NCBI GenBank assembly: GCA_937141995.1
Contig: CAKZQX010000809.1
Coordinates: 1-12,020 of the forward strand
Length of the DNA: 12,020 nucleotides
Source: an uncultured Chloroflexaceae bacterium
Lineage (GTDB): Bacteria > Chloroflexota > Chloroflexia > Chloroflexales > Chloroflexaceae
Reading direction: 5' to 3'
Both the position numbers and the translations under genes were made by a program. This document shows positions 1-6,215 of this stretch, piece after piece. The stretch's first letter is position 1; each line of letters opens with the position of its first letter. The notes beneath the pieces are model-generated. The model was not told the origin of the DNA, ran no database searches, and saw only the letters and a program-made list of their open reading frames with translations.

Positions 1-536
1 CAGCGACCGGCGCGCTCATCAATATCAACCGGATCGTGGCGACTCATAATGGCGGCCGCATCGTCGGCGCGGTCATCAGCCGCGGCGAGCATCACCAGCG
101 TGCCGCCCCGGCGAACGCCTTCGGCGTAGTAGCCGGCTTCTTCTTCCGGCACGCCCATATTGGCCAGGGCTCCGGCAATACCGCCGGTCACACCGCCAAT
201 ACCCGCGCCCACCAGCAGTGAGGCAATCGGGCCGGCGGCCAGGGCCGGGCCAACCCCCGGAATAGCCAGCACGCCCAGGCCCATCAACAGGCCTCCCAGG
301 CCCCCGATGGCCGCGCCGATGCCGGCACCGATACCCGCGCCCTCTTCCGTTGTGACATCGCCCCGATCATGATGCGTGCGGTGTCCACGTTCCGTATCGT
401 ACTGGTCAAACTCGCCGGTAGTGTTGTTGGCGACGAGGCTGATATCGTCGCGGCGGAAGCCACTGTCAACCAGATCCTGCACCGTCGATCGGGCGTCGTT
501 AAAGTCATCATAGAGTCCGACGACTGTCTTAGTCAT
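1..536 (-). CDS. General stress protein 17M (YflT-like) domain protein, partial at its C-terminus
   Basis: Reading leftwards from ATG at 536-534, the frame stays open to the window edge (178 complete codons), so the C-terminus is missing. The N-terminus (MTKTVVGLYDDFNDARSTV, then a segment ending DDISLVANN) matches the ferredoxin-like fold of the YflT/general stress protein 17M family as I know it. Residues 66-125 form a Gly/Ala-rich hydrophobic glycine-zipper-like stretch, followed by VPEEEAGYYAEGVRRGGTLV (129-148), a typical family segment. The start is supported by AAGGAGGA at about 541-548. The gene follows a DUF2382 gene on the same strand, a common pairing in stress clusters, but a probable terminator separates them, so it may have its own promoter. 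The biochemical function is unknown. The family call is fairly secure. Confidence 0.8.
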   Translation of the reverse strand, partial: MTKTVVGLYDDFNDARSTVQDLVDSGFRRDDISLVANNTTGEFDQYDTERGHRTHHDRGDVTTEEGAGIGAGIGAAIGGLGGLLMGLGVLAIPGVGPALAAGPIASLLVGAGIGGVTGGIAGALANMGVPEEEAGYYAEGVRRGGTLVMLAAADDRADDAAAIMSRHDPVDIDERAGR

Positions 537-604
537 ACTCTCCTCCTTATATCAAAATGATCACCGGCATATGGAACAGATTTCGTGCAACGGTTAAACT
601 GTGC

Positions 605-655
605 AAAAACACCGGAAAAGCAAGCGATTAGTGCGTTGCTTCGATCTGGTGTTTT
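605..655 (-). terminator. Probable rho-independent terminator after the DUF2382 gene
   Basis: AAAACACC at 606-613 pairs with GGTGTTTT at 648-655, and AAAGCAA (617-623) can pair with most of TTGCTTC (636-642), giving a long interrupted stem. Read on the minus strand it ends in a run of five T (609-605). It lies about 50 bases beyond the stop of the upstream minus-strand gene and before the start of the next. The stem is nearly symmetrical, so it could also act on the plus strand. Confidence 0.5.
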
Positions 656-703
656 CTGTCCTTATGCCCTTGTCACACTGAGCAAGAACTGTGCCATGGT
701 GCG

Positions 704-1303
704 CTACGGTTCATGCCGTTCGATGTTGACTTCTTCACTCCGCAGGGTGACGCGCTGAGGCTTGTGGGTTTCGGTGCGCTGCCGCGTGATACGTATTTCT
801 TCCTTCAGCATCAGACGTTTCTCGACAACCAGTACCTCCTCCAATAGCGGAATGATCATCGTATCGCCTTCATAGCGCACTTCACCAGGGGTATCGACTA
901 CGCGGTTGATGGCGACGCGCTCTACCGCAACATCTTCTTGCAGCAGCGGTTCATCGATAACTTCTTCCCGCTCATGGACGGTCTTGGTCAAACGGACGCG
1001 ACCGGTTGGTACTGTCCGTTTCTCGATTTCCAACTCTTCGGCGACGACCGGAATGACCAGCACCTGCTTTGCGTCGGTTTCATCGGTTGTGCGGTACTGC
1101 TCAATATCGTTCTGGCTGAGCGGCAGGTAATAACTGCCGTCTTCCTGTACCACCAGCGCATCAAGCGGTACGATAATTGATTGACCGTCGGCAAGCCGGA
1201 TGTGGGCCTGGTCGGTCGTTTGATCCGTTGTCGGACCGACCGACTCAACGGTGCCATGCAGACCGGCCTTACCGACAACCGGGGTAGAGTGCAACTCTTT
1301 CAT
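704..1303 (-). CDS. PRC-barrel-like / DUF2382 (YsnF/AvaK) domain protein
   Basis: This is a 199-residue protein. Residues 8-62 (GKAGLHGTV, then a segment ending in YYLPLS) resemble a PRC-barrel-like beta domain. Residues 82-137 and 148-199 are two copies of the charged DUF2382 (YsnF/AvaK) unit: VIPVVAEELEIEKR matches MIIPLLEEVLVVEKR, and each copy continues with a basic/Glu-rich strand (VRLTKTVHEREEV; EEIRITRQRTETHK). The start at 1303 is supported by GTAAGGAGA at about 1317-1325. The gene lies 36 bases downstream of a small membrane-protein gene with the same ribosome-binding sequence, so the two are probably co-transcribed. Family members occur in general-stress and desiccation gene sets, but no molecular activity is established that I can cite. 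No signal peptide is visible. Confidence 0.82.
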   Translation of the reverse strand: MKELHSTPVVGKAGLHGTVESVGPTTDQTTDQAHIRLADGQSIIVPLDALVVQEDGSYYLPLSQNDIEQYRTTDETDAKQVLVIPVVAEELEIEKRTVPTGRVRLTKTVHEREEVIDEPLLQEDVAVERVAINRVVDTPGEVRYEGDTMIIPLLEEVLVVEKRLMLKEEIRITRQRTETHKPQRVTLRSEEVNIERHEP

Positions 1304-1339
1304 ACCTATATCCTTGTCTCCTTACAAACTTTGCCCCGG

Positions 1340-1549
1340 CTACAACCACCATGCCAGGAGGAGCGCAACCAGGATAATCGTCACGATAAAGCCAATGATT
1401 GTGGGGAGCAGCCGGGCAACAGACCAGGAGCGGCCAACGGGCCGTTCAGTGGTGCCCAGCGTTGCCCGCGGGATACCAGTGTACGGTGCGTGTGGCTCCG
1501 GTTGCTCCGGCGACTCTTCCGTTGCTTGCTGATAGTCAAGATTGCTCAT
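1340..1549 (-). CDS. Small single-span membrane protein, hypothetical
   Basis: This 69-residue protein has a polar, Pro/Glu-rich N-terminal half and one C-terminal hydrophobic segment (about residues 47-69, LLPTIIGFIVTIILVALLLA and then WWL), so it is predicted to be tail-anchored with its N-terminus in the cytoplasm. I do not recognise a family. It is supported as a real gene by a strong GTAAGGAGA about 10 bases upstream of its ATG, the same sequence that precedes the DUF2382 gene, and by its 36-base distance to that gene. It is probably the first gene of a two-gene stress-type operon. An 8-base perfect inverted repeat lies directly upstream of the Shine-Dalgarno site. Confidence 0.65.
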   Translation of the reverse strand: MSNLDYQQATEESPEQPEPHAPYTGIPRATLGTTERPVGRSWSVARLLPTIIGFIVTIILVALLLAWWL

Positions 1550-1570
1550 AACTATCTCTTTCTCCTTACA

Positions 1571-1597
1571 AATGCTCCATAGCTGACCAGGAGCATT
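1571..1597 (-). promoter_or_regulatory. 8-base perfect inverted repeat in the leader of the small membrane-protein gene
   Basis: AATGCTCC (1571-1578) and GGAGCATT (1590-1597) are perfect reverse complements around an 11-base loop. The repeat abuts the Shine-Dalgarno region of the gene starting at 1549. It could be a leader hairpin affecting translation or an operator for a dimeric regulator. The sequence alone does not decide between these. Confidence 0.4.
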
Positions 1598-1621
1598 CTG
1601 TGGCCGAAATGTACCAGAGCG

Positions 1622-1651
1622 CGAACCGAGAACAGCAGAACGGAGAACAGC
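1622..1651. repeat. Tandem 15-base repeat built from GAAC heptads
   Basis: CGAACCGAGAACAGC (1622-1636) is followed directly by AGAACGGAGAACAGC (1637-1651), with 13 of 15 bases identical. Each unit contains two GAAC cores seven bases apart. A related pattern occurs at 4713-4740, upstream of the Fic gene. Confidence 0.6.
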
Positions 1652-2970
1652 GCATCTTTGGCGCAGGGCTATCGGATACTTTGCTTGTTCTTTGGCATGT
1701 GTTTGTCGGTTCTTTTGCTATGCTACCGGTGCATTCCAACGGTGCAAGGAGTCTTCTAGCAAGAAACAGGCCAGTGAAGAGGAGGACTTGTGCGGTGGAC
1801 GTTCAAGTCAGGTAGGTGACCGGGGCAAGGCTGGTTGTGCCGGTGGCAAGGATACACAAGCAATTATAGTTGACGTTCCCACTGCGCCAGACCGAGCGTG
1901 ATAGCCTGATCGAGCCACTGCCGAAACTTGTTCTGAACTTGCGCCAGACGCGTCTCGTCTGTATGGGTAACGATAAAACCCTCGGTGACAAGTGGGTGCG
2001 TCTCGCGAAAAGGCTGGATATTGGCCGCGTCATCCGCAATATCTGCTTCATGTTTCTCCGGCGTTGCGTAAAGTATATTAAGAAAAACGGTTGCAAGCAT
2101 AATCCCCCGGTTCTCTTTGCCCAGATAGTGAAATGAAATGACGATCTCTGCATTTGTGGTGGTTATCTGCCCTTCATCTTCCATTCTCAAACGTACCCAG
2201 AGACGGGGGCGGGTCAGATTTGCATAGTACCCGAGTTTTTTAGCGACAGAGACAATATCACTCTGATACCAGTAGACCGTCTGGTCACTATTCAACCCAA
2301 CGCGCACCGTAATTGGTACGCCGGTAGCATTCAACTTCTGTTGCATAAGTGCTGCATACTCGTCGAAGATTTGTTTTGCCAGGCTCTGTAATTGCCGGGC
2401 TACAGAGAAAACCTGGTCATATCTGACCTGCTGCCGTTTCTGATACCTTTCAGCAATACTCTCGATGATATTTGTCACAGCTTCAACTGGTTGCTCTATT
2501 TCTTCAGATGCTGCCAGTGCATTTAGATATGCTCTCTTCTCAATCTCATCAAAGAGGCGCACCAGTCGCCCTATATCGCCGGCATCTGCGGCTTCAAGCG
2601 CATTAATATATTCTTCCCGTTGATCCCGATTAATAACCAGAGGGAAACGACCGGCGCGCAGCAAAACCAGCGTGGCTAAACAGCGCGCAACCCGGCCGTT
2701 CCCATCTTGAAACGGGTGAATCTGCGTAAATCGATGATGCAGCCATGCTGCTGCAACTTCCGGTGAAACTGCTTGTTCAAGGTGGCGCGCATGCAACGCC
2801 AGTAATCGCTCCATTTCGCTCTGAACCTGCTCTGGTGGACAATATTCATGAATGACACCATCAGGTCGTGTTGGATTGTTTGGCTGGCGTTTCCAATCAC
2901 CTTTAATCAGGGGAACAGGCCCTATATTCCCAAACTGGTCTTGCGCTTCAGTGTAATCTTGATGGTGTGT

Positions 2971-2978
2971 CAAAACTT
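2971..2978. repeat. Target site duplication, left copy
   Basis: CAAAACTT immediately left of the element is repeated at 4289-4296 immediately right of it. Eight to nine bases is the usual target duplication for the IS1 family. Confidence 0.9.
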
Positions 2979-3005
2979 GGTGATGTCCCTCAACTGCCTT
3001 GATGA
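2979..3005. repeat. Terminal inverted repeat, left end of the IS1-family element
   Basis: It begins GGTGATGTCCCTCAACTG and ends CTTGATGA. It matches the reverse complement of 4262-4288 at 25 of 27 positions, with differences at bases 5 and 14. The stop codon of the transposase frame (2992-2990) lies inside this repeat. Confidence 0.92.
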
Positions 3006-4192
3006 ACCACATTCACGTCGTCTGACGGAAAGAGGTGTTCCAGTTGATGTACTGTGTCGATACAGGATACCGGAACCCGATACGACAACAATTCTGTGGT
3101 TGTCCACACGTGATCGGTTATGCCCGCAGCCATCGCTGGGGTGACCGGTTGCCAGGAGCGCATCGACCCGGTCCCCCGTGTGGGTTCCGGCCGTTCCAAG
3201 CGCCGGGACAGGCTCGTATGGGGCAACACCACGTGATAGGAGGCCAGAGTGAGCCACATATGCGTTTCCAACCATGGCAATTCCTTCCGAAAGCCACTCG
3301 TCTTGCGGGTCAGCCGCCGGGTCTGCGGCCGCAGGGTCAGGTTTTCCCGCTCGACAAAACTGGTGTTGACCGTCGTGCTGGTTGGCACGCGCTCCAGACG
3401 GGCTTGAATGGCCGCAGCACTACCAAACACGGGGCGGGTCGTCACCGCAATCACTTGGCCCCGTTTGCGCTGCTTGACCACCTGCGCGTACAGCAAGTCT
3501 GGTGGGGCCACCCGCCGCGGGGCCGGGGCGCGGCCCCGCGTGCCCTTCCGGGGTGGTTGTTCCCATCTGCCATAGACGTGCAGCAGCGCCGTGCGCTACG
3601 CCGGCAGTTGGTCACTGGTAAAGAAGGGGGGCGGCCCCGCCGTGACATGCGCCACCCGTTCCAGCAACCGATTGGCACTGGCCTGGGTGCGTTTGCCGAT
3701 CACAAACGCCACGACCAACCGCCAGACGGGCGCAACGGCGACCCACACCCAGGCATCACCGTAGGTCTCGCAGACCCGCTTGGCAGTGAAAAGATGCTGT
3801 TCTTTCGTATGCACAAAGCTCCACAGTTCGTCCAGTTGACATTCGGTGACGGACAGCTGGTGCCACAGATACAGCATGACCAGACGACAATGCAACGCGG
3901 CCCGGCGCAGCCAATCGCATGCCGTGTCCTTGTCGATTTGGACGATCCGGGCTGTTCCACGCAGCGAATTGCCTTCGGCCAGGGCGCGGACGGCCGTCTC
4001 AAACACAGCCGGATCGGCGTTCAAATCCCAGTAGGCTGTGCCATAGCGTATACCAACGCTGCGGCCACAGGCGCGACACCGGGCCTGTTTCTGCCCGTGG
4101 CTAGAGCCATTTTTCACCAACCGGCTCTGTGGGAAGGGCCGGCCATACGCAGGACACGCACGGTTCGGACAGTACAATGTCTCCCAGTTCAT
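2990..4192 (-). pseudogene. IS1-family transposase with an internal in-frame TAG
   Basis: The frame from ATG at 4192 (AGGTGGT just upstream) to TGA at 2990 covers 400 codons and is interrupted only by TAG at 3598-3596, codon 199. The N-terminal zinc finger has Cys8, Cys13, Cys39 and Cys42. The DDE core is recognisable by comparison with IS1: Asp121 in QLDELWSFV, Asp194 in FFTSDQLPA and Glu281 in VERENLTLRPQTRRL. The stop falls after the second Asp and before the Glu, so the truncated 198-residue product lacks the catalytic Glu. Codon 199 was probably Tyr (TAC or TAT), judging from the local IS1 pattern. The rest of the frame, through the C-terminal MAAGITDHVWTTTELLSYRV, is undamaged, so the mutation looks recent. 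Suppression or readthrough is possible but not shown. Confidence 0.85.
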
Positions 4193-4261
4193 GACCACCT
4201 CGCTGAACAACATCACGGCGTTCAGGCGAGGATACATCATATGGAAACGAATGAAGCTATA

Positions 4262-4288
4262 TCATCAAGGCAGTCGAGGGACACCACC
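4262..4288. repeat. Terminal inverted repeat, right end of the IS1-family element
   Basis: On the minus strand it reads GGTGGTGTCCCTCGACTG and continues to CTTGATGA, matching the left end at 25 of 27 positions. It is followed at 4289 by the second copy of the target duplication. Confidence 0.92.
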
Positions 4289-4681
4289 CAAAACTTGATG
4301 CAAGGTTCTGATGTAGTGGAGGGTGAGCGTTTCTCTTTGCGCCACAAATGCAAACAGGCCGTCAAGCGCGGCGCGTTGATCTTGTACTATCTGGACCACT
4401 TCGCCAACCGGACGATTGGTCGCGCCGTGGGGAATCAATGCGGCATCAATCCCCTGTTCGATTAAGAGCCGGGTGGTGCCGCGGTCTATCGTGTAAATAC
4501 GCTCAATGATGCCCGTTTCTATGGACCACTCACGCCGCAACCGCTCATGAAACATTTCCACCAGCGCCTTTTCCTGGAGCGAGAGGTAGGTTTCTGCCCA
4601 GGTCGCGGCAAGTGATGCAACTTCCGTTGATACAAACTCTTGCCAATTTTCTGGTAAGTCTGTGATCGGTGTCCAGGCCAT
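4265..4681 (-). pseudogene. Fic family protein, N-terminal part, cut off by an IS1-family insertion
   Basis: ATG at 4681 opens the N-terminal part of the same Fic protein. Residues 1-131 run to LHYIRTLHQVL, with the last codon at 4291-4289. After that the frame runs into the inverted repeat (GGVPRLP) and stops at 4267-4265. Joining residue 131 to the codon at 2970 gives RTLHQVLTHHQDYTEAQDQF, a continuous Fic sequence of 499 residues with the IS and one duplication copy removed. The segment EWSIETGIIERIY (51-63) lies where Fic N-terminal regulatory helices often carry the S/T-xxx-E-G/N inhibitory motif. Here the closest match is TGIIER, which lacks the final G/N, so assignment as the inhibitory helix is tentative. 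The ribosome-binding site (GCGAGAG) is weak. Transcription diverges from the methyltransferase operon. Confidence 0.83.
4289..4296. repeat. Target site duplication, right copy
   Basis: CAAAACTT follows directly after the right terminal inverted repeat and is identical to 2971-2978. Confidence 0.9.
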
Positions 4682-4712
4682 AATGCAATCTCTCGCTTTA
4701 CACACATGTAGA

Positions 4713-4740
4713 GAACATAAAACAAAGGAACATAGAACAG
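4713..4740. repeat. GAAC heptad repeats in the Fic leader
   Basis: GAACATA occurs at 4713-4719 and 4728-4734, fifteen bases apart, and is followed directly by GAACAG at 4735. The sequence GAACATAGAACAGCGC here resembles GAACGGAGAACAGCGC at 1638-1653 (13 of 16 identical). Confidence 0.5.
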
Positions 4741-4813
4741 CGCGCGCCGGGCGCACCGTTGTTTGTCTGATCTTACTCCAAAGCTGGCAGCACGACCCAG
4801 AAGACATTAATAT

Positions 4814-4819
4814 CATAGC
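4814..4819 (-). promoter_or_regulatory. Possible extended -10 promoter for the Fic gene
   Basis: On the minus strand the sequence reads TGCTATGAT, an extended -10 element (TGnTATGAT). No clear -35 is present at the right distance, which an extended -10 can tolerate. Transcription would start near 4806, about 125 bases before the Fic start codon. Confidence 0.4.
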
Positions 4820-4868
4820 ATAATGTTGTCGGAATGAAGCAAAGATGGAAAATAGACCCTGGCAGAAC

Positions 4869-4897
4869 TTGACCTGGTGCCTTCGGAGCCGTATTAT
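4869..4897 (+). promoter_or_regulatory. Sigma-70-type promoter of the methyltransferase operon
   Basis: TTGACC at 4869-4874 and TATTAT at 4892-4897 are separated by exactly 17 bases, close to the consensus TTGACA-N17-TATAAT. The predicted start near 4904 gives a leader of about 60 bases before the methyltransferase ATG at 4965. It is the best promoter match I found in the window and the only clear one for the four-gene set. Confidence 0.65.
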
Positions 4898-4922
4898 TTG
4901 ATGTATGCATCCGCTGAAAGAT

Positions 4923-4938
4923 CCGGCACGTTTGCCGG
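4923..4938 (+). promoter_or_regulatory. CCGGCA/TGCCGG inverted repeat in the methyltransferase leader
   Basis: CCGGCA (4923-4928), loop CGTT, then TGCCGG (4933-4938) form a perfect 6-base stem about 20 bases after the predicted transcription start and 26 before the ATG. It could be an RNA hairpin or an operator. Some cytosine methyltransferases regulate their own leader, so autoregulation is a possibility, not a demonstration. Confidence 0.4.
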
Positions 4939-4964
4939 CACAATTCTGATAGGGAACCCCAACG

Positions 4965-6215
4965 ATGTGCAATCATAGCGCGCGAAAACCCATTGTCCTT
5001 GACCTGTTTTGTGGTGCCGGCGGGATGAGCCTGGGCTTTGAGTTGGCCGGCTATGAGATTGCGTTGGGAGTGGAGAAAGACGAATTACCGTACAAGACCC
5101 ACTGTTACAACTTTGGCAATCGTTGTCATCACGACGAAATTGAAAGAATCCTTGATCCTCTTGCATTTATCCAGAGCTATGGTTTGGAACGCATTGATGT
5201 CATCATTGGCGGGCCACCATGCCAGGGTTTCAGTCGGGTCGGACGTGGAAGAATACGGGATGTGCGTAAAGATCCAGCATATCGCCATGATCCACGCAAT
5301 CAGTACTATAGGCATTTTGTGCGCTTTGTGCAGGTTTTGCAGCCGGTTTATTTTGTCATAGAAAATGTACCAGACTTCCAGTACTATTTTGATGTCGAAG
5401 GATCACTGATAGACCAGGCGCTTCAGGCATTTCGTGATACTGGTTATCATGTTGATAAAGCAGTGCTTGAGGCTCAACACTATGGTGTGCCGCAGACGCG
5501 TAAGCGGTTATTTATTGTCGGAAATCGTACAGATCAGGCGATTGTGTGGCCAAAGAAAACCCATAAAAACAGGCCGATTACAGTCTGGCAGGCTATCAGT
5601 GACCTACCCATTGTAGATCATGCTCACCGCGAAGATGAAATAGCGTATAAACCGCGTGGTCCACTGACCAGGTACCAACGCCGGATGCGACAGGGAGCTA
5701 AAAGAGGAAAACTCTTTAATCATCAAACACGCTGGCATAATGAGCAAGATTTACAGGCATTTGCCACTATGCCCGAAGGTGGCAAGTATGCTGACCTCGC
5801 CGATGAGTATAAACGATATCGGGACGATATTTTTAAAGATAAATACTGGAAGCTATGCCGGGATAAACCTTCCTGGACGGTTGAAGCGCATATTGGCAAG
5901 GATACGTATCGGCATATCTACCCCAGTCGGGAGGGCGAGCAGGAACCATCCCGGACTATTTCAGTCCGTGAGGCGGCGCGCCTTCAGAGTTTTCCTGACC
6001 GCTTTCGATTCTTAGGGCCTTTTACCAGACAATTTATGCAGGTTGGCAATGCTGTTCCACCACTGCTGGCGGAAGCATTAGCCATCGCCATTTTACCTGG
6101 CGTTTTGCAAGGTATAGCTGCAGATAGTAATTCGGAACCAGGAGTATCCGCTGATTCTTTCTTTGAATCATATCCACAAGAAGACGCATTAGCTGAGATA
6201 GAGGCAGTAGTTTGA
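4965..6215 (+). CDS. DNA (cytosine-5-)-methyltransferase
   Basis: The 416-residue protein has the cytosine-5 methyltransferase motifs in canonical order. Motif I is VLDLFCGAGGMSLGFE (11-26, S-adenosylmethionine binding). Motif IV is GGPPCQGFS (82-90), with catalytic Cys86. Motif VI is ENV (133-135), motif VIII QTRKRLFIVG (177-186), motif IX REAARLQSFPD (335-345) and motif X QVGNAVPPLLAEAL (359-372). The target-recognition region, about 190-330, is not assignable to a known specificity by eye. It transfers a methyl group from S-adenosylmethionine to C5 of cytosine in duplex DNA. The length is normal for a restriction-modification or orphan methyltransferase. The start is the first ATG, with only a weak AGGG upstream. 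No partner endonuclease gene is in the window. The stop overlaps the start of the DNA glycosylase gene, so the two are translationally coupled. Confidence 0.96.
   Translation: MCNHSARKPIVLDLFCGAGGMSLGFELAGYEIALGVEKDELPYKTHCYNFGNRCHHDEIERILDPLAFIQSYGLERIDVIIGGPPCQGFSRVGRGRIRDVRKDPAYRHDPRNQYYRHFVRFVQVLQPVYFVIENVPDFQYYFDVEGSLIDQALQAFRDTGYHVDKAVLEAQHYGVPQTRKRLFIVGNRTDQAIVWPKKTHKNRPITVWQAISDLPIVDHAHREDEIAYKPRGPLTRYQRRMRQGAKRGKLFNHQTRWHNEQDLQAFATMPEGGKYADLADEYKRYRDDIFKDKYWKLCRDKPSWTVEAHIGKDTYRHIYPSREGEQEPSRTISVREAARLQSFPDRFRFLGPFTRQFMQVGNAVPPLLAEALAIAILPGVLQGIAADSNSEPGVSADSFFESYPQEDALAEIEAVV

Larger units (their letters stand above)
1550..1863. other. Intergenic region upstream of the stress cluster, no supported gene
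   Basis: About 314 bases lie between the end of the Fic fragment and the start of the small membrane-protein gene. Short open frames exist on both strands but have no family resemblance or convincing ribosome-binding sites. The stretch holds an inverted repeat (1571-1597) and a 15-base tandem repeat (1622-1651). GGCAAGG also occurs twice near 1824 and 1844 as a direct repeat. The promoter of the minus-strand stress genes should lie here, but I could not pick a convincing -35/-10 pair. Confidence 0.5.
1864..3012 (-). pseudogene. Fic family protein, C-terminal part, cut off by an IS1-family insertion
   Basis: Codons from 2970 down to 1864 are the last 368 residues of a Fic protein. The diagnostic motif HPFQDGNGRVAR (residues 216-227 of the rebuilt protein) is intact, with the catalytic His and the nucleotide-binding GNGR. 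Before it come NNPTRPDGVIHEYCPPEQV, a segment common in one Fic subgroup, and a helical linker. The C-terminal 150 or so residues are beta-rich and unrecognised. Fic enzymes typically transfer AMP from ATP to protein hydroxyls. The frame stays open leftward into the element to an ATG at 3012, whose first 13 codons come from the terminal inverted repeat and target duplication. I see no good ribosome-binding site there, so this is probably not expressed. The frame carries no other damage, which points to a recent disruption. Confidence 0.85.
2979..4288 (-). mobile_element. IS1-family insertion sequence (long, single-ORF type), 1310 bases
   Basis: The left end (2979-3005) and right end (4262-4288) are 27-base terminal inverted repeats with 25 matches, beginning GGTGATGTCCCTC and GGTGGTGTCCCTC. 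They resemble the IS1-type end GGTGATG. The direct repeats CAAAACTT flank both ends exactly. The element encodes one transposase of about 400 codons with an N-terminal zinc finger and a DDE core, unlike classical IS1, which uses two short frames joined by frameshifting. At 1310 bases it is longer than the 768-base IS1, consistent with the long archaeal/cyanobacterial-type branch. It sits inside the Fic gene in the same transcriptional direction. The transposase has a nonsense codon, so this copy would need help from elsewhere to move. Confidence 0.93.

Noticed and set aside
1181..1582. A 133-codon plus-strand frame antisense to the DUF2382 and small membrane-protein genes
   Set aside because: No family features are visible. 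The minus-strand genes have domain matches and good Shine-Dalgarno sequences.
1820..1855. Possible terminator after the Fic gene
   Set aside because: The visible repeat there (GGCAAGG twice) is direct and not inverted, and there is no T-tract on the minus strand.
1803..2153. A 116-codon minus-strand frame and a plus-strand frame at 1870-2136 within the Fic C-terminus
   Set aside because: Both are alternative frames of the Fic coding sequence without ribosome-binding sites. The Fic frame is continuous and homologous.
3500..3620. Possible frameshift between the two transposase pieces, as in classical IS1
   Set aside because: Reading through shows both pieces are in the same frame, separated only by TAG at 3598-3596, so it is a nonsense codon and not a frameshift.
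3035..4465. A 476-codon open frame on the plus strand across the IS element
   Set aside because: It lies antisense to the transposase, crosses the right end of the element into the Fic fragment, and has low-complexity Gly/Pro/Arg/Gln-rich content with no family resemblance. It is a shadow of the GC-rich minus-strand gene.
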